Positions 1 through 8,609 are shown, counted from the stretch's first letter. The stretch is DNA of 27,261 bases from Kitasatospora aureofaciens (GCA_000720845.1 JODU01000042.1:1-27261), one strand, 5' to 3'. Made by a program: numbers and translations. Notes: a model not told the origin generated them from the letters alone.

Positions 1-87
1 CTCCGCAAGCTGCGGTGCTCGACCACCCGCATCACGAGCCTCGTCCAAGCCGTCCTGACCCTGCATTTGGCCAGCTCAGGCCGATGA
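1..87 (+). pseudogene. 3' end of an IS5-type transposase, cut by the window edge
   Basis: The first 28 codons read LRKLRCSTTRITSLVQAVLT followed by LHLASSGR and a TGA stop at 85-87. This resembles the C-terminal tail of Streptomyces DDE transposases of the IS4/IS5 superfamily, which often end in a WR(I/V)LRKLRC-type segment followed by a short helix. The catalytic part lies outside the window, so it cannot be said whether the gene is intact. Recognised by motif memory only. Confidence 0.5.
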
Positions 88-94
88 TGGAAAA

Positions 95-118
95 GGCTCT
101 GTCAGTGCGGCTCTGTCA
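95..118. repeat. Tandem GGCTCTGTCA repeat, probable IS end
   Basis: The decamer GGCTCTGTCA occurs at 95-104 and again at 109-118, just after the transposase tail. Ends of the form GGCTCTGTCA are common in actinobacterial IS5-type elements, so one or both copies probably mark the right end of the element that enters from the left edge. The other end is not in the window, so no inverted-repeat pairing can be tested. Confidence 0.35.
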
Positions 119-568
119 AACGAGGCCGCAGTTCCACGGCACCGACCTTCCTCGCGGTCGTACGGGCGCCCGAAAGGCTCGGTAGTCAGGCCCGGCCATT
201 CCTCGCGATTCGCCGGTGGATAGGCCAGTCTGGCGTCCGCGAGCCTCGTCGTCACCGATCATTAGGTGCCCCTCCCTGCGCGCCGCCCGATTGGTGATCA
301 GCGGCCGGTACCTGCCCTCAGCACTCGTCCTGCAGCAGCACTGCGGCGTCCCAATCGACCACATCCTCGAGCTGAACACGCATGTGGTCCTGCAGCCTGG
401 CCGTGCTCCTCCCCCGGCCTCATCTCAGCAGGCACGGCCGAGCAAGGCCCGTCACCGATGCACTGGCCTCGCTGCGCCAGGCCTGTGCGCTGCCGAAGCC
501 GTCGCGTGTTCGGACAGCAGCCCGTGCGGTCCGGGCAAGGGATTCCCGGCCACCACGGGGGACTGACG
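119..568. other. 450 bp with no supportable gene
   Basis: Several overlapping open frames exist on both strands but none has a ribosome binding site, a recognisable family or clear codon bias in one frame. It could be decayed coding sequence between the IS remnant and the terminator of the leftward operon. Confidence 0.5.
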
Positions 569-599
569 GCCCCGGTCACCCTTGTGGGGTGACCGGGGC
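569..599. terminator. Strong hairpin terminator after the monooxygenase gene
   Basis: A perfect 12-bp stem, GCCCCGGTCACC (569-580) and GGTGACCGGGGC (588-599), encloses a 7-nt loop. It lies about 50 bp beyond the stop codon of the leftward FAD monooxygenase gene at 647. There is no T-run, which is usual for Streptomyces terminators. The stem is symmetric, so it could act in both directions. Confidence 0.75.
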
Positions 600-646
600 G
601 CTTCCGCTCGGGCAACGGCGCTTGTGAAACCGAGCGGAGCTCAGGG

Positions 647-1864
647 TCACCTCATGGACGTGAACTCGGGCAGCGCAAGGGCCGAATGCGCCGGTCGTCC
701 CTCCGCTGAGGGGATGGCACCGAGGTTGCGCAGCCTGTCGTTGCGTTTGGCCAAGGCCTGGGGCGTGGTCGGGAACAGACTGGCACCGCCCTTGCCGACC
801 AGATCCTGGTTCATGGTCACGAAGTCACGGGTGGAGTGTTCGTAGGCAGCGAAACTCGCGGCGTGGCCCCCGTTGGCCAGAGAACCGGCGAGCATATACG
901 CGCCAACGAGGGCGAGGCTGGTGCCTTGTCCGGTGAGGAACGACGGCGCCCATGCGGCGTCGCCCACCAGCGCGCCCCTGCCGTTGGACCAGCGGGGCAT
1001 GCGGATCTGGCTGACTGCGTCGAAGAAGACGTCGTCCGCGTCACCCAGGGCGGCCAGCATGCTGGGGACCTCCCATCCGGCGTCGGCGAAGACCGTGGCG
1101 ACCAGGTCACGTTGGGCTTGCGGATCCGGGAACGCGGCGAACGGCGGTTGCGGCTGGGCGAAGTTCAGGAAAGCGTGCACCTCGTCGTCGCCCACGGCGT
1201 ACAGGGCCGCGGCCCTGCCCGGAGAGTTCCACATCACGGTTTCACGGGAGAGGCCGAGGGTGTTGGGCATGGTGAACACGGCGAAGCAGTAGCCGAGGTA
1301 GTGGTGGAACTGTTCTTCGGGTCCGAACAGCATCTCCCGGGTACGCGAGTGCATGCCGTCCGCGCCGAAGACCAGGTCGAAGGTACGCCTGCCGCCTCCG
1401 CGGAAGGTGACGTCCACGCCGTGGCCGGACTGGTCGAGGGTGTCGATGGAATCGTTGAACACGAACTCCACGTCGTCGCGGACGGCCGTGTAGAGAGCGT
1501 CGGTGAGGTCCCCGCGCCGCACCTCCAGGTCCCGTCCCGCGACACCGCCGGTGACACTGTGCGGGTGGAGCGAGGCGACCTCGCTGCCGTCCCCTTCGAG
1601 GAAGGTGAGGCGGCGCAGGTCGATGTGGGCCTCCCGCAGCCGCGGCAGGATCCCCATCCTCTGGACGACGTCCAGCGCGGTGCCGCGCACGTCGATGGGG
1701 TAGCCACCGCTGCGCAGCGCGCCCGCCTTCTCCACCACCGTTACCGCGTATCCGTAGCGGTTCAGCCAAAACGCGAGGACCGGACCGGCGATGCTGGCCC
1801 CGGATATCAGGGCCGTGGGCCTCAGCGTGGTACGAGTGCCTGTCAGCTGGTCGCTGAAAGTCAT
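647..1864 (-). CDS. FAD-dependent monooxygenase (PHBH-fold)
   Basis: 405 aa, the usual length for single-component flavin aromatic hydroxylases. The N-terminus has the Rossmann segment TALISGASIAGPVLAFWL, a GxSxAG variant of the FAD-binding GxGxxG. GADGMHSRTR in the middle is the DG motif and LVGDAAWAPSFLTGQGTSLA in the C-terminal half is the GD motif that contacts the FAD ribityl chain. The family uses NAD(P)H and O2 to hydroxylate or epoxidise small, often aromatic, molecules; some members (TetX-like) inactivate antibiotics. ATG overlaps the exporter stop by ATGA, with AAGGAG 7 nt upstream, so it is translated with the exporter as the last gene of the six-gene unit. The substrate cannot be deduced; the operon suggests degradation or detoxification of a compound the exporter also handles. 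Confidence 0.88.
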   Translation of the reverse strand: MTFSDQLTGTRTTLRPTALISGASIAGPVLAFWLNRYGYAVTVVEKAGALRSGGYPIDVRGTALDVVQRMGILPRLREAHIDLRRLTFLEGDGSEVASLHPHSVTGGVAGRDLEVRRGDLTDALYTAVRDDVEFVFNDSIDTLDQSGHGVDVTFRGGGRRTFDLVFGADGMHSRTREMLFGPEEQFHHYLGYCFAVFTMPNTLGLSRETVMWNSPGRAAALYAVGDDEVHAFLNFAQPQPPFAAFPDPQAQRDLVATVFADAGWEVPSMLAALGDADDVFFDAVSQIRMPRWSNGRGALVGDAAWAPSFLTGQGTSLALVGAYMLAGSLANGGHAASFAAYEHSTRDFVTMNQDLVGKGGASLFPTTPQALAKRNDRLRNLGAIPSAEGRPAHSALALPEFTSMR

Positions 1865-3258
1865 TCCTTGACTCCTTTGCTCATGGTTCGGACGACAAGC
1901 AGGGACAGCACCGCGACGACGCCGGCGGTGAGGAAGCCGGTGGTGAAGGCCGATTCGGCCGGGATCTCGGACCCGGGGGAGGTTCCCGAGGTGAGGAGCG
2001 TGCCGCCGAGCATCCCGCCTACGGCGGAGCCCAGCACGCGCGTCACCAGGACCAGACTGGTGGCGATGCCGGTGTCGCCTTCATCGACGGAGGAGGCGAT
2101 GCTGGTCACCATGGCCGTGACACACAGGCCGTTGGCGAGTGCGATCAGTGCCTTGCCGGCGGCGATATGCCAGACCTCGGAGTGTGCGGCCGACAGCGCG
2201 AGCAGGGCGACGGCCATGAGGACGGCCGCGGTGGCAACCACGGCACGCGAACCGAAGCGCCGCTCCCCGATTCCGCCGAGCGGTCCGGCCAGCGTCGCGG
2301 CGACGGCGCCGGGCAGGAGGACGAAGCCGATCTCGGTGGCGCCGAGATCAAAACCGTATCCGTCGCCGGACACGTCGAGCAGTTGCGGAACGAGATACAC
2401 CCCCATCGCGGTGCCTAGGCATATCACGAACGTCACCACACACGACTTCCAGATCACCGGCCGTGCCAGCATGCGCAAATCGATCATCGGCGCGGCCACG
2501 CGGCGTTCGACGGCTGCCCACCCGGCCACTAGGGCGGCCAGCACCGCGACGAGGGCGACGAACACGAGTGGCTGCGAGCCCGCCTCGGGCGCCATCGCGA
2601 ACACGAGCAGCAGGGTGACCAGGATCCCGCTCAGGAGAAGCAGGCCGGGCCAGTCGATCCCGGCGTCGTCCTGCCGGCCCGGCGGGTCGGACGGCATCAG
2701 CCTGTTCACCAACAGGGTGAAGCCGATGACCGCGAAAGTCGGCACCGCGAACATCCAGTGCCGGGAGAACGCTTCCGCCACGGGCCCGGCCGACAGCAGG
2801 CCCACCATCGAGCCGCCCACGAACATTCCGCTGACCAGCCCGATAGCGGCCTTCGATGCTCCTGAGGGGAGGTGTTTGCGCACCACGATGAAAGACAGCG
2901 GCAGCGCGCCCACCATCGCACCCTGAAGAATCTGGCCGATCAGCAGCACCGGCAGGTTGGGCGCCAGGGCGGACACCAGGCCGCCGACCGACACCACGGC
3001 CATCAGCCGGATCAGGATTCGCTTTCCGCCGTAGCGGTCGCCGAGTTTGCCCGCGAGCGGTGTGATGAGCGTGCCGGTAATGGCGAGCACGATGTTGAGG
3101 AGCGCCCCTTCGGACGGACTCATGTCCAGCTCGCGTTGCAGCAGCGGGAGCGTCGGCGCCACTACCGACTCCAGGGCGCCGGTGGAAATCGCCAGCATGC
3201 CGAGGGCTGCGACGGCGGCCTTCCCCATGTGGACCGGGGAGTCCAGGGTTGTGGTCAT
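1861..3258 (-). CDS. MFS drug/metabolite exporter, DHA2-like
   Basis: 465 aa starting MTTTLDSPVHMGKAAVAALG; the start is chosen because AAAGGA lies just upstream and the ATG overlaps the preceding stop as ATGA. The protein is hydrophobic throughout, with about 14 predicted membrane spans. Motif A appears as GKLGDRYGGKRIL in the loop after the second span, the signature of proton-coupled major facilitator antiporters. Length and span number fit the DHA2 (14-TMS) class, whose members export antibiotics, dyes and amphiphilic metabolites. It is translationally coupled to the DUF1275 gene upstream and the monooxygenase downstream, a common pairing in resistance or detoxification units. Substrate unknown. 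Confidence 0.88.
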   Translation of the reverse strand: MTTTLDSPVHMGKAAVAALGMLAISTGALESVVAPTLPLLQRELDMSPSEGALLNIVLAITGTLITPLAGKLGDRYGGKRILIRLMAVVSVGGLVSALAPNLPVLLIGQILQGAMVGALPLSFIVVRKHLPSGASKAAIGLVSGMFVGGSMVGLLSAGPVAEAFSRHWMFAVPTFAVIGFTLLVNRLMPSDPPGRQDDAGIDWPGLLLLSGILVTLLLVFAMAPEAGSQPLVFVALVAVLAALVAGWAAVERRVAAPMIDLRMLARPVIWKSCVVTFVICLGTAMGVYLVPQLLDVSGDGYGFDLGATEIGFVLLPGAVAATLAGPLGGIGERRFGSRAVVATAAVLMAVALLALSAAHSEVWHIAAGKALIALANGLCVTAMVTSIASSVDEGDTGIATSLVLVTRVLGSAVGGMLGGTLLTSGTSPGSEIPAESAFTTGFLTAGVVAVLSLLVVRTMSKGVKE

Positions 3259-4097
3259 GAGCGTCCTTTCCGTTGGTGCCGGGCGAGTAGGGGCCCGGCC
3301 GCCCGCGTGGCGCTTCCGCCCGCCCCGGCCGTCGACGGATCCGTCGGGCAACCGCACTTCGGGGATGATGTGGCCGGACGGTCTGCCACCGCGTGGTCGG
3401 CGGAGTGGGCGGACGCGTGGCCGAGACCGCTCACGGCGAGCGCGACAAGCGCTGCCGCCGCCACCGCGAGACCTTCGTGCACCCGGCACAGCGCGGCGCC
3501 GGTGAGCGCTCCGGCGATGATGAGAGCGACGGCCGCGGCTCGCCGCGGGGCCTCTTGACGGCGGGCCGCTCCCAGCCGGGAGTCCGCCGCGAGCCCGGTC
3601 AGCGTGGAGGTGACCACCACGGTGGTGACGTCCCGCACCGCCAGGTGGCGGGCCGTCGCCGCCTGCACACCCATGGCCAGGGCGAGAGCCGACGCCATCA
3701 GGGCGCGGGCACCAGGGGTGGCCGCCCCGATGACAGCGAGTCCGAGCGCCGTGGCAGCCAGGATGACAGCGACACTGCCCAGCAGGCCCGTGCACCGGCG
3801 GCTCCAGCCCGGGGCAGCGGTGCGCAGCACCCGCCCGGCCGCGGCCGCGCCGGCGAGAAAGAACAGCAGTGCCAGGGCGGGAGCGAGCACCGGCAGGTGT
3901 GTCCGGCCCGCGGCGGCCATCCCGAGGATGACCACGTTGCCCGTCATGTTGCCCGCGAACACCTGGTCCAGGCGCAGGTACCCGACGGCGTCGACGACGC
4001 CGGTCGTGAAGGTGAGGGCGAGCATCAGCCCGAGCGGCGTGACACGCCGCCGCACCGTTCGGCTTCCGGTGCGGGTGCGTGCCTTGGGGCCGTTCAT
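3255..4097 (-). CDS. DUF1275 (YoaK-like) family membrane protein
   Basis: 280 aa. The N-terminal half has the family hallmark TFTTGVVDAVGYLRLDQVFA followed by GNMTGNVVILGMA; a second conserved piece is the VRDVTTVVVTSTLTGLAADS segment. About six hydrophobic segments indicate an inner-membrane protein. The family (YoaK, DUF1275) is widespread but has no established biochemical role. The C-terminal 40 residues are hydrophilic and low in complexity (HASAHSADHAVADRPATSSP region), longer than needed for the membrane core. The ATG overlaps the stop of the gamma-glutamyltransferase gene and its own stop overlaps the exporter start, both as ATGA, so it is made in step with them. An accessory transport or membrane role in the same pathway is an inference. 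Confidence 0.85.
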   Translation of the reverse strand: MNGPKARTRTGSRTVRRRVTPLGLMLALTFTTGVVDAVGYLRLDQVFAGNMTGNVVILGMAAAGRTHLPVLAPALALLFFLAGAAAAGRVLRTAAPGWSRRCTGLLGSVAVILAATALGLAVIGAATPGARALMASALALAMGVQAATARHLAVRDVTTVVVTSTLTGLAADSRLGAARRQEAPRRAAAVALIIAGALTGAALCRVHEGLAVAAAALVALAVSGLGHASAHSADHAVADRPATSSPKCGCPTDPSTAGAGGSATRAAGPLLARHQRKGRS

Positions 4098-5902
4098 CGC
4101 CCCGCCGCGTAGCCCTGGGCACCCCGCGGGTTCGCCGCCGCCCTGAGGATGCCGCTGTCCGGGTCGCGGGTGACTACCGACAAACGGCCCTGGCTCCAAG
4201 GTCCGGAAACGGTCACGTCGTGGCCGCGTGCGCGCAGTTCGTCGATGACTGCCTCGCCCGCTCGTTCCTCGATGACCAGTCCGGCCGGTGTCCAGGTCCG
4301 TGGCCAGAACGAGCTGGGTACGGCGGTGGTGTGGAACGCGGGCGCGTCGATCGCTTCCTGGGGGTCCAGCCCGAGCGCGAGTGTGCGCACCAGGTAGATC
4401 AGTTGCCACTGGTCCTGCTGGTCGCCCCCTGGGGTGCCCAGCGCGGCCACGGGAACGCCGTCGCGCAGCAGCAGGGTGGGAGTCAGTGTCGTACGAGGTC
4501 GCCGGCCTGGTGCCAGGCGCGACGGGGCGGTCTCGTCCAGCCAGGTCATCTGGAGCCGTGTGCCCAGTGCGAAGCCGAGCTCCGGTATGGCGGGAGAGGA
4601 TTGGAGCCATCCTCCCGACGGTGTAGCGGAGATGATGTTTCCCCAGCGGTCGACGACATCGATGTGGCAGGTGTCGCCCCGGGTCTCCCCCGTCTGCTGC
4701 ACGGTGGGTTCGCCCACGCCGTCGGCGCGGACGTCGTGCTGCCGGGCGACGAGCGGTGGTATGTACGGTGTGACGCCGATGTCACCGGGTCTGAACGCGG
4801 TGGACGCGACCGGTCGGATCAGGTCGGCGCGCTCCTTGCTGTACCGAGGGGACAGCAGGCTGCGCACGACGGCCTCCGCCTGCGCGGGATCCAGGTGCCC
4901 GTAGTACGCCTCACGGTCGGCCATGGCCAGCTTCAGGGCCTCGGTGAGGGTGTGGACTCCCTCGGCGGTCGACGGGTCGATCTGTTCGTCGTCCAAATGG
5001 TCCAGCATGGTGAGCGCTTGCAACAGCACGGGACCCTGGGACCACAGTCCCGCCTTCGCCACCGTGGTCCCCCGGAACGTGGCGGTGACGGCGGGCTCGA
5101 GGGACGGATGGAAATCGGTGAAGTCGGCTGCGGTGATCACTCCGGCGTGGTCCCTGCCCGAGGAGTGCCGATGGGGTGTGGCCGCGAACTCGGCCGCGAC
5201 GGCTGCCACGTACACGCGCCAGGTACGCCGTGCGGCGGTGATCCGTGCGGTTCTCGTCTCACCTGCGCCCCTCGAGCTCAGCCGGCACAGGGTCCGGGCG
5301 TAGGCGGGATTGAGGAGCGTCTCATGCGGACGCGGGACCCTCCCTCCGGGCATCCACTGTGCGTACGAGGTGGGCCAGTGAGTGCGGAAGAGTTCTTCGA
5401 CCGTGGCGAGAACGCGCGCCAGTTGGGGTACGACCGGGACTCCGTGTTCCGCGTAGTGGATCGCATAGGCCAGGACATCGGCGAGCTCCCAGGTACCGAA
5501 CTCGGCGAGCAGCCAGAGCCAGGAGTCGACGGCCCCCGGGACGGCGGCGGCGAGGGCCCCCGCACCCGGGACGTGGTCGAGTCCTTCGGCCCGGAAGTGC
5601 TCGGGCGTGGCTCCCCGCGGGGCATGGCCCTGCCCGGCCAGTACGAGGGGCGAGGGGTCGGCCGCGGTCGCGAGCACGGCGACGAGATCACCGCCCGGCC
5701 CGTTGAGGTGGGGTTCGGCCACGTGCAGCACGAAGGCGCCCGCCGTGGCCGCGTCGAATGCGTTGCCGCCCCGCTCCAGCACGGACTGGGCGGTGGCGGA
5801 AGCCAGCCAGTGTGTCGATGCGCACATGCCGAAGGAACCGCTCAGCGTGGGGCGCGTGGTGTGAGGGGACGCGTCGTTCGGTGACGGTCGTGGACCGGCC
5901 AT
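4094..5902 (-). CDS. Gamma-glutamyltransferase-family Ntn hydrolase
   Basis: 602 aa from MAGPRPSPNDAS. The segment GDTCHIDVVDRWGNIISATPSGG near residue 409 matches the autoprocessing site of gamma-glutamyltranspeptidases, where a Thr followed by (T/S)H and then VVD becomes the N-terminal nucleophile of the small subunit; here that is Thr411. The N-terminal segment ATAQSVLERGGNAFDAATAGAFVLHVAEPHLNGPGGD is typical of the large subunit, and LTPTLLLRDGVPVAALGTPGGDQQ is typical of the small one. Such enzymes cleave gamma-glutamyl amides or transfer the glutamyl group; this subfamily also contains acylases and proteins of unknown substrate. No signal peptide is visible, unlike secreted GGTs, so it is probably cytoplasmic. 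Its open frame continues upstream, but this ATG has a weak GGAAAG site and lies in the short gap after DUF3500. The stop overlaps the DUF1275 start as ATGA. Confidence 0.85.
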   Translation of the reverse strand: MAGPRPSPNDASPHTTRPTLSGSFGMCASTHWLASATAQSVLERGGNAFDAATAGAFVLHVAEPHLNGPGGDLVAVLATAADPSPLVLAGQGHAPRGATPEHFRAEGLDHVPGAGALAAAVPGAVDSWLWLLAEFGTWELADVLAYAIHYAEHGVPVVPQLARVLATVEELFRTHWPTSYAQWMPGGRVPRPHETLLNPAYARTLCRLSSRGAGETRTARITAARRTWRVYVAAVAAEFAATPHRHSSGRDHAGVITAADFTDFHPSLEPAVTATFRGTTVAKAGLWSQGPVLLQALTMLDHLDDEQIDPSTAEGVHTLTEALKLAMADREAYYGHLDPAQAEAVVRSLLSPRYSKERADLIRPVASTAFRPGDIGVTPYIPPLVARQHDVRADGVGEPTVQQTGETRGDTCHIDVVDRWGNIISATPSGGWLQSSPAIPELGFALGTRLQMTWLDETAPSRLAPGRRPRTTLTPTLLLRDGVPVAALGTPGGDQQDQWQLIYLVRTLALGLDPQEAIDAPAFHTTAVPSSFWPRTWTPAGLVIEERAGEAVIDELRARGHDVTVSGPWSQGRLSVVTRDPDSGILRAAANPRGAQGYAAGR

Positions 5903-5936
5903 GTCTGTGGCTTTCCGTTCGTGTGGCGCGTGGTGG

Positions 5937-7046
5937 CTACGCGTGGTGAGCGGCATGGTGAGCGGCCAGGACATCGCCGCCGAAGTCGGTCTCCGGGTCC
6001 CGCCACACGGCGTGGGCGTGATTGACACCACGGTGGATATTGGTCCACTCGATGAGGAGGCGGGGGCCCTGGATGCGGTAGTAGTGCGGTTCGCCGGCGG
6101 TGGTGGAGCCGGCCCAGGCGAGGTGCACGGCGTCCAGCGCCGCCGGATCCTCGTAGCGGGACAGCGGGGACACTCCGTCCGGGACGCGGTCGAGGTAGGT
6201 GCCGAGTAGAGCGCGCAGCAACTCGAGCTGGGCGGTGTCGAGTTCAGCGCCCGGCACGCCCTTGGGCCCCGGGGTGAGGGCCAACGCCCGCTGGTGCGCG
6301 CCGTCGAGACCGGTGGACGGGTGCTCGGCACGGTCCGGGGTGTACGGGCCGGGGCGCCAGAGTTCGCTGCGCCTCACCACACGGTCGGCGACGCGGGAGC
6401 TGTTGCCCGCCACAATGTCGTTCGGGGCACGGGGCAGGAGGAGCGCGCGGGCGGCGGCTTCGGGGCGCAAGGAACGGACCAGTTCGCGGGCCAGGTCCTC
6501 GGCCGTGCCCAGCGGGCGCAGCTTCGCGCCGCCCAGCAACGGTGACACGGCCGGGTCCGCGCCCAGGAAGCAGGGAGTGGTGGCGGTGACCCGCCCGTCG
6601 ATCACGAGGTTGTTGAGCGAGACGTGGTGGCCGCCGAACCGCCATCCCCACGGCCGGGCCCCGCCGGGCTCGCCGAAGACGCGCAGGTAGTACATGCCGG
6701 GGTCGCGGGTGCGTTCTCTGCCCCAGTTCACCGAGAAACCTTCGACGCGGTCGAGTATGTTTTCCAAGCCGAGCACGGTGGCGACCGTGGCGTATCCGGC
6801 TTCGGACAGACCGGTCGCGACCAGCCGCATCACCATTCGGTGCTGTGCGGGGCGCTGTTGGTGGAAGGTCAGCCCGCCGTGGTCGGTGGGTGTGTAGAAC
6901 CAGCGGGTGCGTTCGGCCTCGGCCGGGTCGTCGGCGCCGGGCCGCGGTCCCACCGCCACCTTGCGCTGGTCCGCGTCCAGGGAGTCCAGCCATGCCCGGG
7001 CTGCCTCGGCCATCCGGTCGGCGACCTCGCGGGCGGCGTCAACCAT
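5937..7046 (-). CDS. DUF3500 domain protein
   Basis: 369 aa. Landmarks of DUF3500 are WRFGGHHVSLNNLVIDGRVTATTPCFLGADPA in the middle, ARAWLDSLDADQRKVA near the start and a WYYRIQGPRLLIEWTN-like stretch (HYYRIQGPRLLIEWTNIHRG) near the end. The family has no assigned reaction that I know of; members are found in bacteria and fungi, often next to hydrolases and oxidoreductases. The start at 7046 has no obvious ribosome binding site, but there is no other start codon in the open frame that runs from the hydrolase stop 117 bp upstream; translation may rely on readthrough of ribosomes from the hydrolase gene. A 34-bp gap separates it from the next gene. His-rich conserved patches suggest an enzyme, which is inference. 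Confidence 0.82.
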   Translation of the reverse strand: MVDAAREVADRMAEAARAWLDSLDADQRKVAVGPRPGADDPAEAERTRWFYTPTDHGGLTFHQQRPAQHRMVMRLVATGLSEAGYATVATVLGLENILDRVEGFSVNWGRERTRDPGMYYLRVFGEPGGARPWGWRFGGHHVSLNNLVIDGRVTATTPCFLGADPAVSPLLGGAKLRPLGTAEDLARELVRSLRPEAAARALLLPRAPNDIVAGNSSRVADRVVRRSELWRPGPYTPDRAEHPSTGLDGAHQRALALTPGPKGVPGAELDTAQLELLRALLGTYLDRVPDGVSPLSRYEDPAALDAVHLAWAGSTTAGEPHYYRIQGPRLLIEWTNIHRGVNHAHAVWRDPETDFGGDVLAAHHAAHHA

Positions 7047-7163
7047 GGCTGCCGAGCCGCGTCGGTCGCGGACGTGCGGGACTGTCCGGCCTGCGTGACG
7101 TGCCCGTACGTCCTTGGGGTAGGTACGCGGGGTCGTGCCGACCGGGATTGGGGGCTGTTCGGA

Positions 7164-7973
7164 TCATGTCGCGTCCACCCCCAGGAACTCGCGGACCCAG
7201 CGGGCGACCGTGGGGGCGAACTCCACCGCGATCCCGTGGCGGCCGCCCTCGATCGCACGCAGTTCCGCGTTCGGGATCTGCTGCTCCATCAGGACGGCGC
7301 CGGTCCAGGGCGCCAGCCTGTCCGCGGTTCCGTGCACGATCAGGGTGGGGGCGGCGATTTCCCGGAGGCGGTCACGGACCTCGTGCTGCCGGGCTACGTC
7401 GTGGCGGCGGGCGCTCTGCTCCGGCGTTCGGGCGGTGAGGGTCGGGGCGGTCCGGGTGTGCTGCTCAGCCTGGCCTTCGGGTGTGAAGAAGAAGTCCGGG
7501 GCCGCGTTGTTGCGGTCCTCGTGGGACATGTTCAGGAGTTCGTCGATGGCTTCACTGCCGAGCGCGAAGCTCGGCGTGGTGGCGACCAGGACGAGGGATG
7601 CGACGCGTTCGGGGTGCCGGAGCGCAGTGTGCTGCGCGACGGCGCCGCCGAAGGAGGTACCCAGAAGATGCGCACGGTGCAGTTCCAGCGCGTCCAGCAG
7701 GTCGACGAGGTCATCGGCGAGGACGTCCAGCGTGTAGGGAGTCTGGGGGTTCACGGTGGTTCCCGAGTCGCGCTGGTCGTAGGAGATCGCGCGTATCCCT
7801 GTGCCGAGTCGCGCCCGGAGCGTCGTGAACTGGGTGCGGTCGCTCTCGCCGCCGTGCACGAGCACGAGCGGCACGCCGTCGCCGTCGTCGATGACTCCGA
7901 CGTCGAGATCACCCGCTCGTACGGTCGTGCCGGCCGATTCGGTGGGTTCGTGCTCTTCCCGGTGTGCTGCCAC
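7164..7973 (-). CDS. Alpha/beta hydrolase
   Basis: 269 aa with a GTG start preceded by GGGAGG at 6 nt. The fold is clear: oxyanion segment VPLVLVHGGESD near residue 34-45, nucleophile elbow LLGTSFGGAVAQ with Ser107, acid in IVHGTADRLAPW and the catalytic His in EGGRHGIAVEF near the end. About 270 aa is normal for soluble esterases, lactonases, dehalogenases and C-C bond hydrolases; which reaction it performs cannot be told. It is the first gene of the six-gene unit, placed directly behind a promoter whose spacer contains a TetR-type operator, so its expression should be inducible by the pathway substrate. Confidence 0.9.
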   Translation of the reverse strand: MAAHREEHEPTESAGTTVRAGDLDVGVIDDGDGVPLVLVHGGESDRTQFTTLRARLGTGIRAISYDQRDSGTTVNPQTPYTLDVLADDLVDLLDALELHRAHLLGTSFGGAVAQHTALRHPERVASLVLVATTPSFALGSEAIDELLNMSHEDRNNAAPDFFFTPEGQAEQHTRTAPTLTARTPEQSARRHDVARQHEVRDRLREIAAPTLIVHGTADRLAPWTGAVLMEQQIPNAELRAIEGGRHGIAVEFAPTVARWVREFLGVDAT

Positions 7974-8009
7974 CGCTGACCTCCCTGTCGATGCGCTAGC
8001 TGGATGTCT

Positions 8010-8038
8010 ATCTTATTTGAGATGACTCTATCAGTTAA
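8010..8038 (-). promoter_or_regulatory. Promoter with embedded TetR-type operator for the hydrolase-monooxygenase unit
   Basis: On the minus strand a -35-like TTAACT (8038-8033) and a -10-like TAAGAT (8015-8010) are 17 bp apart, each matching the sigma-70-type consensus at 4 of 6 positions. The spacer holds the imperfect palindrome TGAGATGACTCTATCA (8018-8033). Its 29-bp surroundings agree with the site at 12,121-12,136 at 24 of 29 positions, far above background. A repressor bound here would block RNA polymerase. Confidence 0.65.
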
Positions 8039-8103
8039 GGACAGAAGGTGTCATCGGAGTGGTGCAGGGCGATGGGGTACAGGGTGCGGGATCGGCGTGG
8101 GCC

Positions 8104-8150
8104 GGGCGTCACACCCGGGAGCCGATAGGGATGTGCTACTGCGGTAGGGG
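8104..8150 (-). promoter_or_regulatory. Composite promoter element, copy A
   Basis: Block 1, GGGCGTCACACCCGGGAGCC (8104-8123), and block 2, GCTACTGCGGTAGGGG (8135-8150), are separated exactly as in copies B (15,679) and C (21,182): 31 bp from start to start. Read on the minus strand it points left, toward the hydrolase gene 130 bp away. It may add a second input to that operon, or be an orphan copy left by rearrangement, since a decayed transposase begins right beside it. Confidence 0.6.
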
Positions 8151-8440
8151 TGGGCTCCATCGACCGCACCGGCTGCCAGCGGCGGGCCCTGCCCGCGGAA
8201 CTTCCTCCCGCCTGGACCGTCTACGGGTTCTTCCGCCTCTGGCGCCGCGCCGGCGCCACGTTTCACGCCTGGCACGGCGCCGTGAGCAGGCCCGCGTCCA
8301 AGAGGGCAAACCCCCGTTCAGGGACCGTCGCGGTCGGCCCTCAGTTCGTGAGAGGCCATGCCGCCGTGGGCAATATGACCTGCGGCTACGAGGCCGGGAA
8401 GGAGATACGCGGCCCTCCAGCCAAAACGCTGGATGGATGA
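8150..8440 (+). pseudogene. Decayed IS5-type transposase fragment
   Basis: The frame reads IDRTGCQRRALPAELPPAWTVYGFFRLWRRAG and further on VGNMTCGYEAGKEIRG. It lines up with the intact-type transposase reconstructed at the right end of this window (VDRPGIPWRYLPHDFPPHQTVYGYFARWEADG ... VPLTSQGVDPAKK) and with the general IS5 pattern TGCQWR-LP-FPPWTVY-FR-W followed by GYDAGK. The catalytic Asp region (LIDRQS in the intact copy) reads AVGPQF here, so the first catalytic residue is lost. N-terminus and the C-terminal two thirds are missing. It is a relic, evidence that this gap has been an insertion site. Confidence 0.7.
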
Positions 8441-8539
8441 GGCGACCGTGAGCGGCTCGTCGACCCACGCTGAGACCATCCGACAGGGACCCGTCAAACC
8501 CCTGACGGCCGCGCGCCTGGCCCACCACCGGTGAACCAT

Positions 8540-8553
8540 TCTCAAGCGTGAGA
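8540..8553. promoter_or_regulatory. Palindrome TCTCA-N4-TGAGA upstream of the hypothetical gene
   Basis: TCTCAAGCGTGAGA is a 5-bp inverted repeat around AGCG, 56 bp before the start codon at 8610. The half sites are those of the TetR operators of this window but in the opposite arrangement. It may be an operator for the following gene or a chance palindrome. The rest of 8441-8609 holds no gene I can support. Confidence 0.25.
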
Positions 8554-8609
8554 CGTTAAACCTACCTGACGGAGACTTACCTACCTACAACTCGAGCCCA
8601 GGAGAACTT

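Noticed and set aside
836..2926. 696-aa open frame on the plus strand
   Set aside because: It lies opposite the monooxygenase and exporter genes, has no family features and shows the low-complexity composition of an antisense shadow in high-GC DNA.
4079..5884. 601-aa open frame on the plus strand
   Set aside because: Shadow of the gamma-glutamyltransferase-family gene, which has clear catalytic motifs on the minus strand.
8540..8553. TCTCA-N4-TGAGA as a third site for the cluster TetR
   Set aside because: The half sites are in reverse order and spacing differs from the two matching operators, so it was kept only as a weak separate palindrome.
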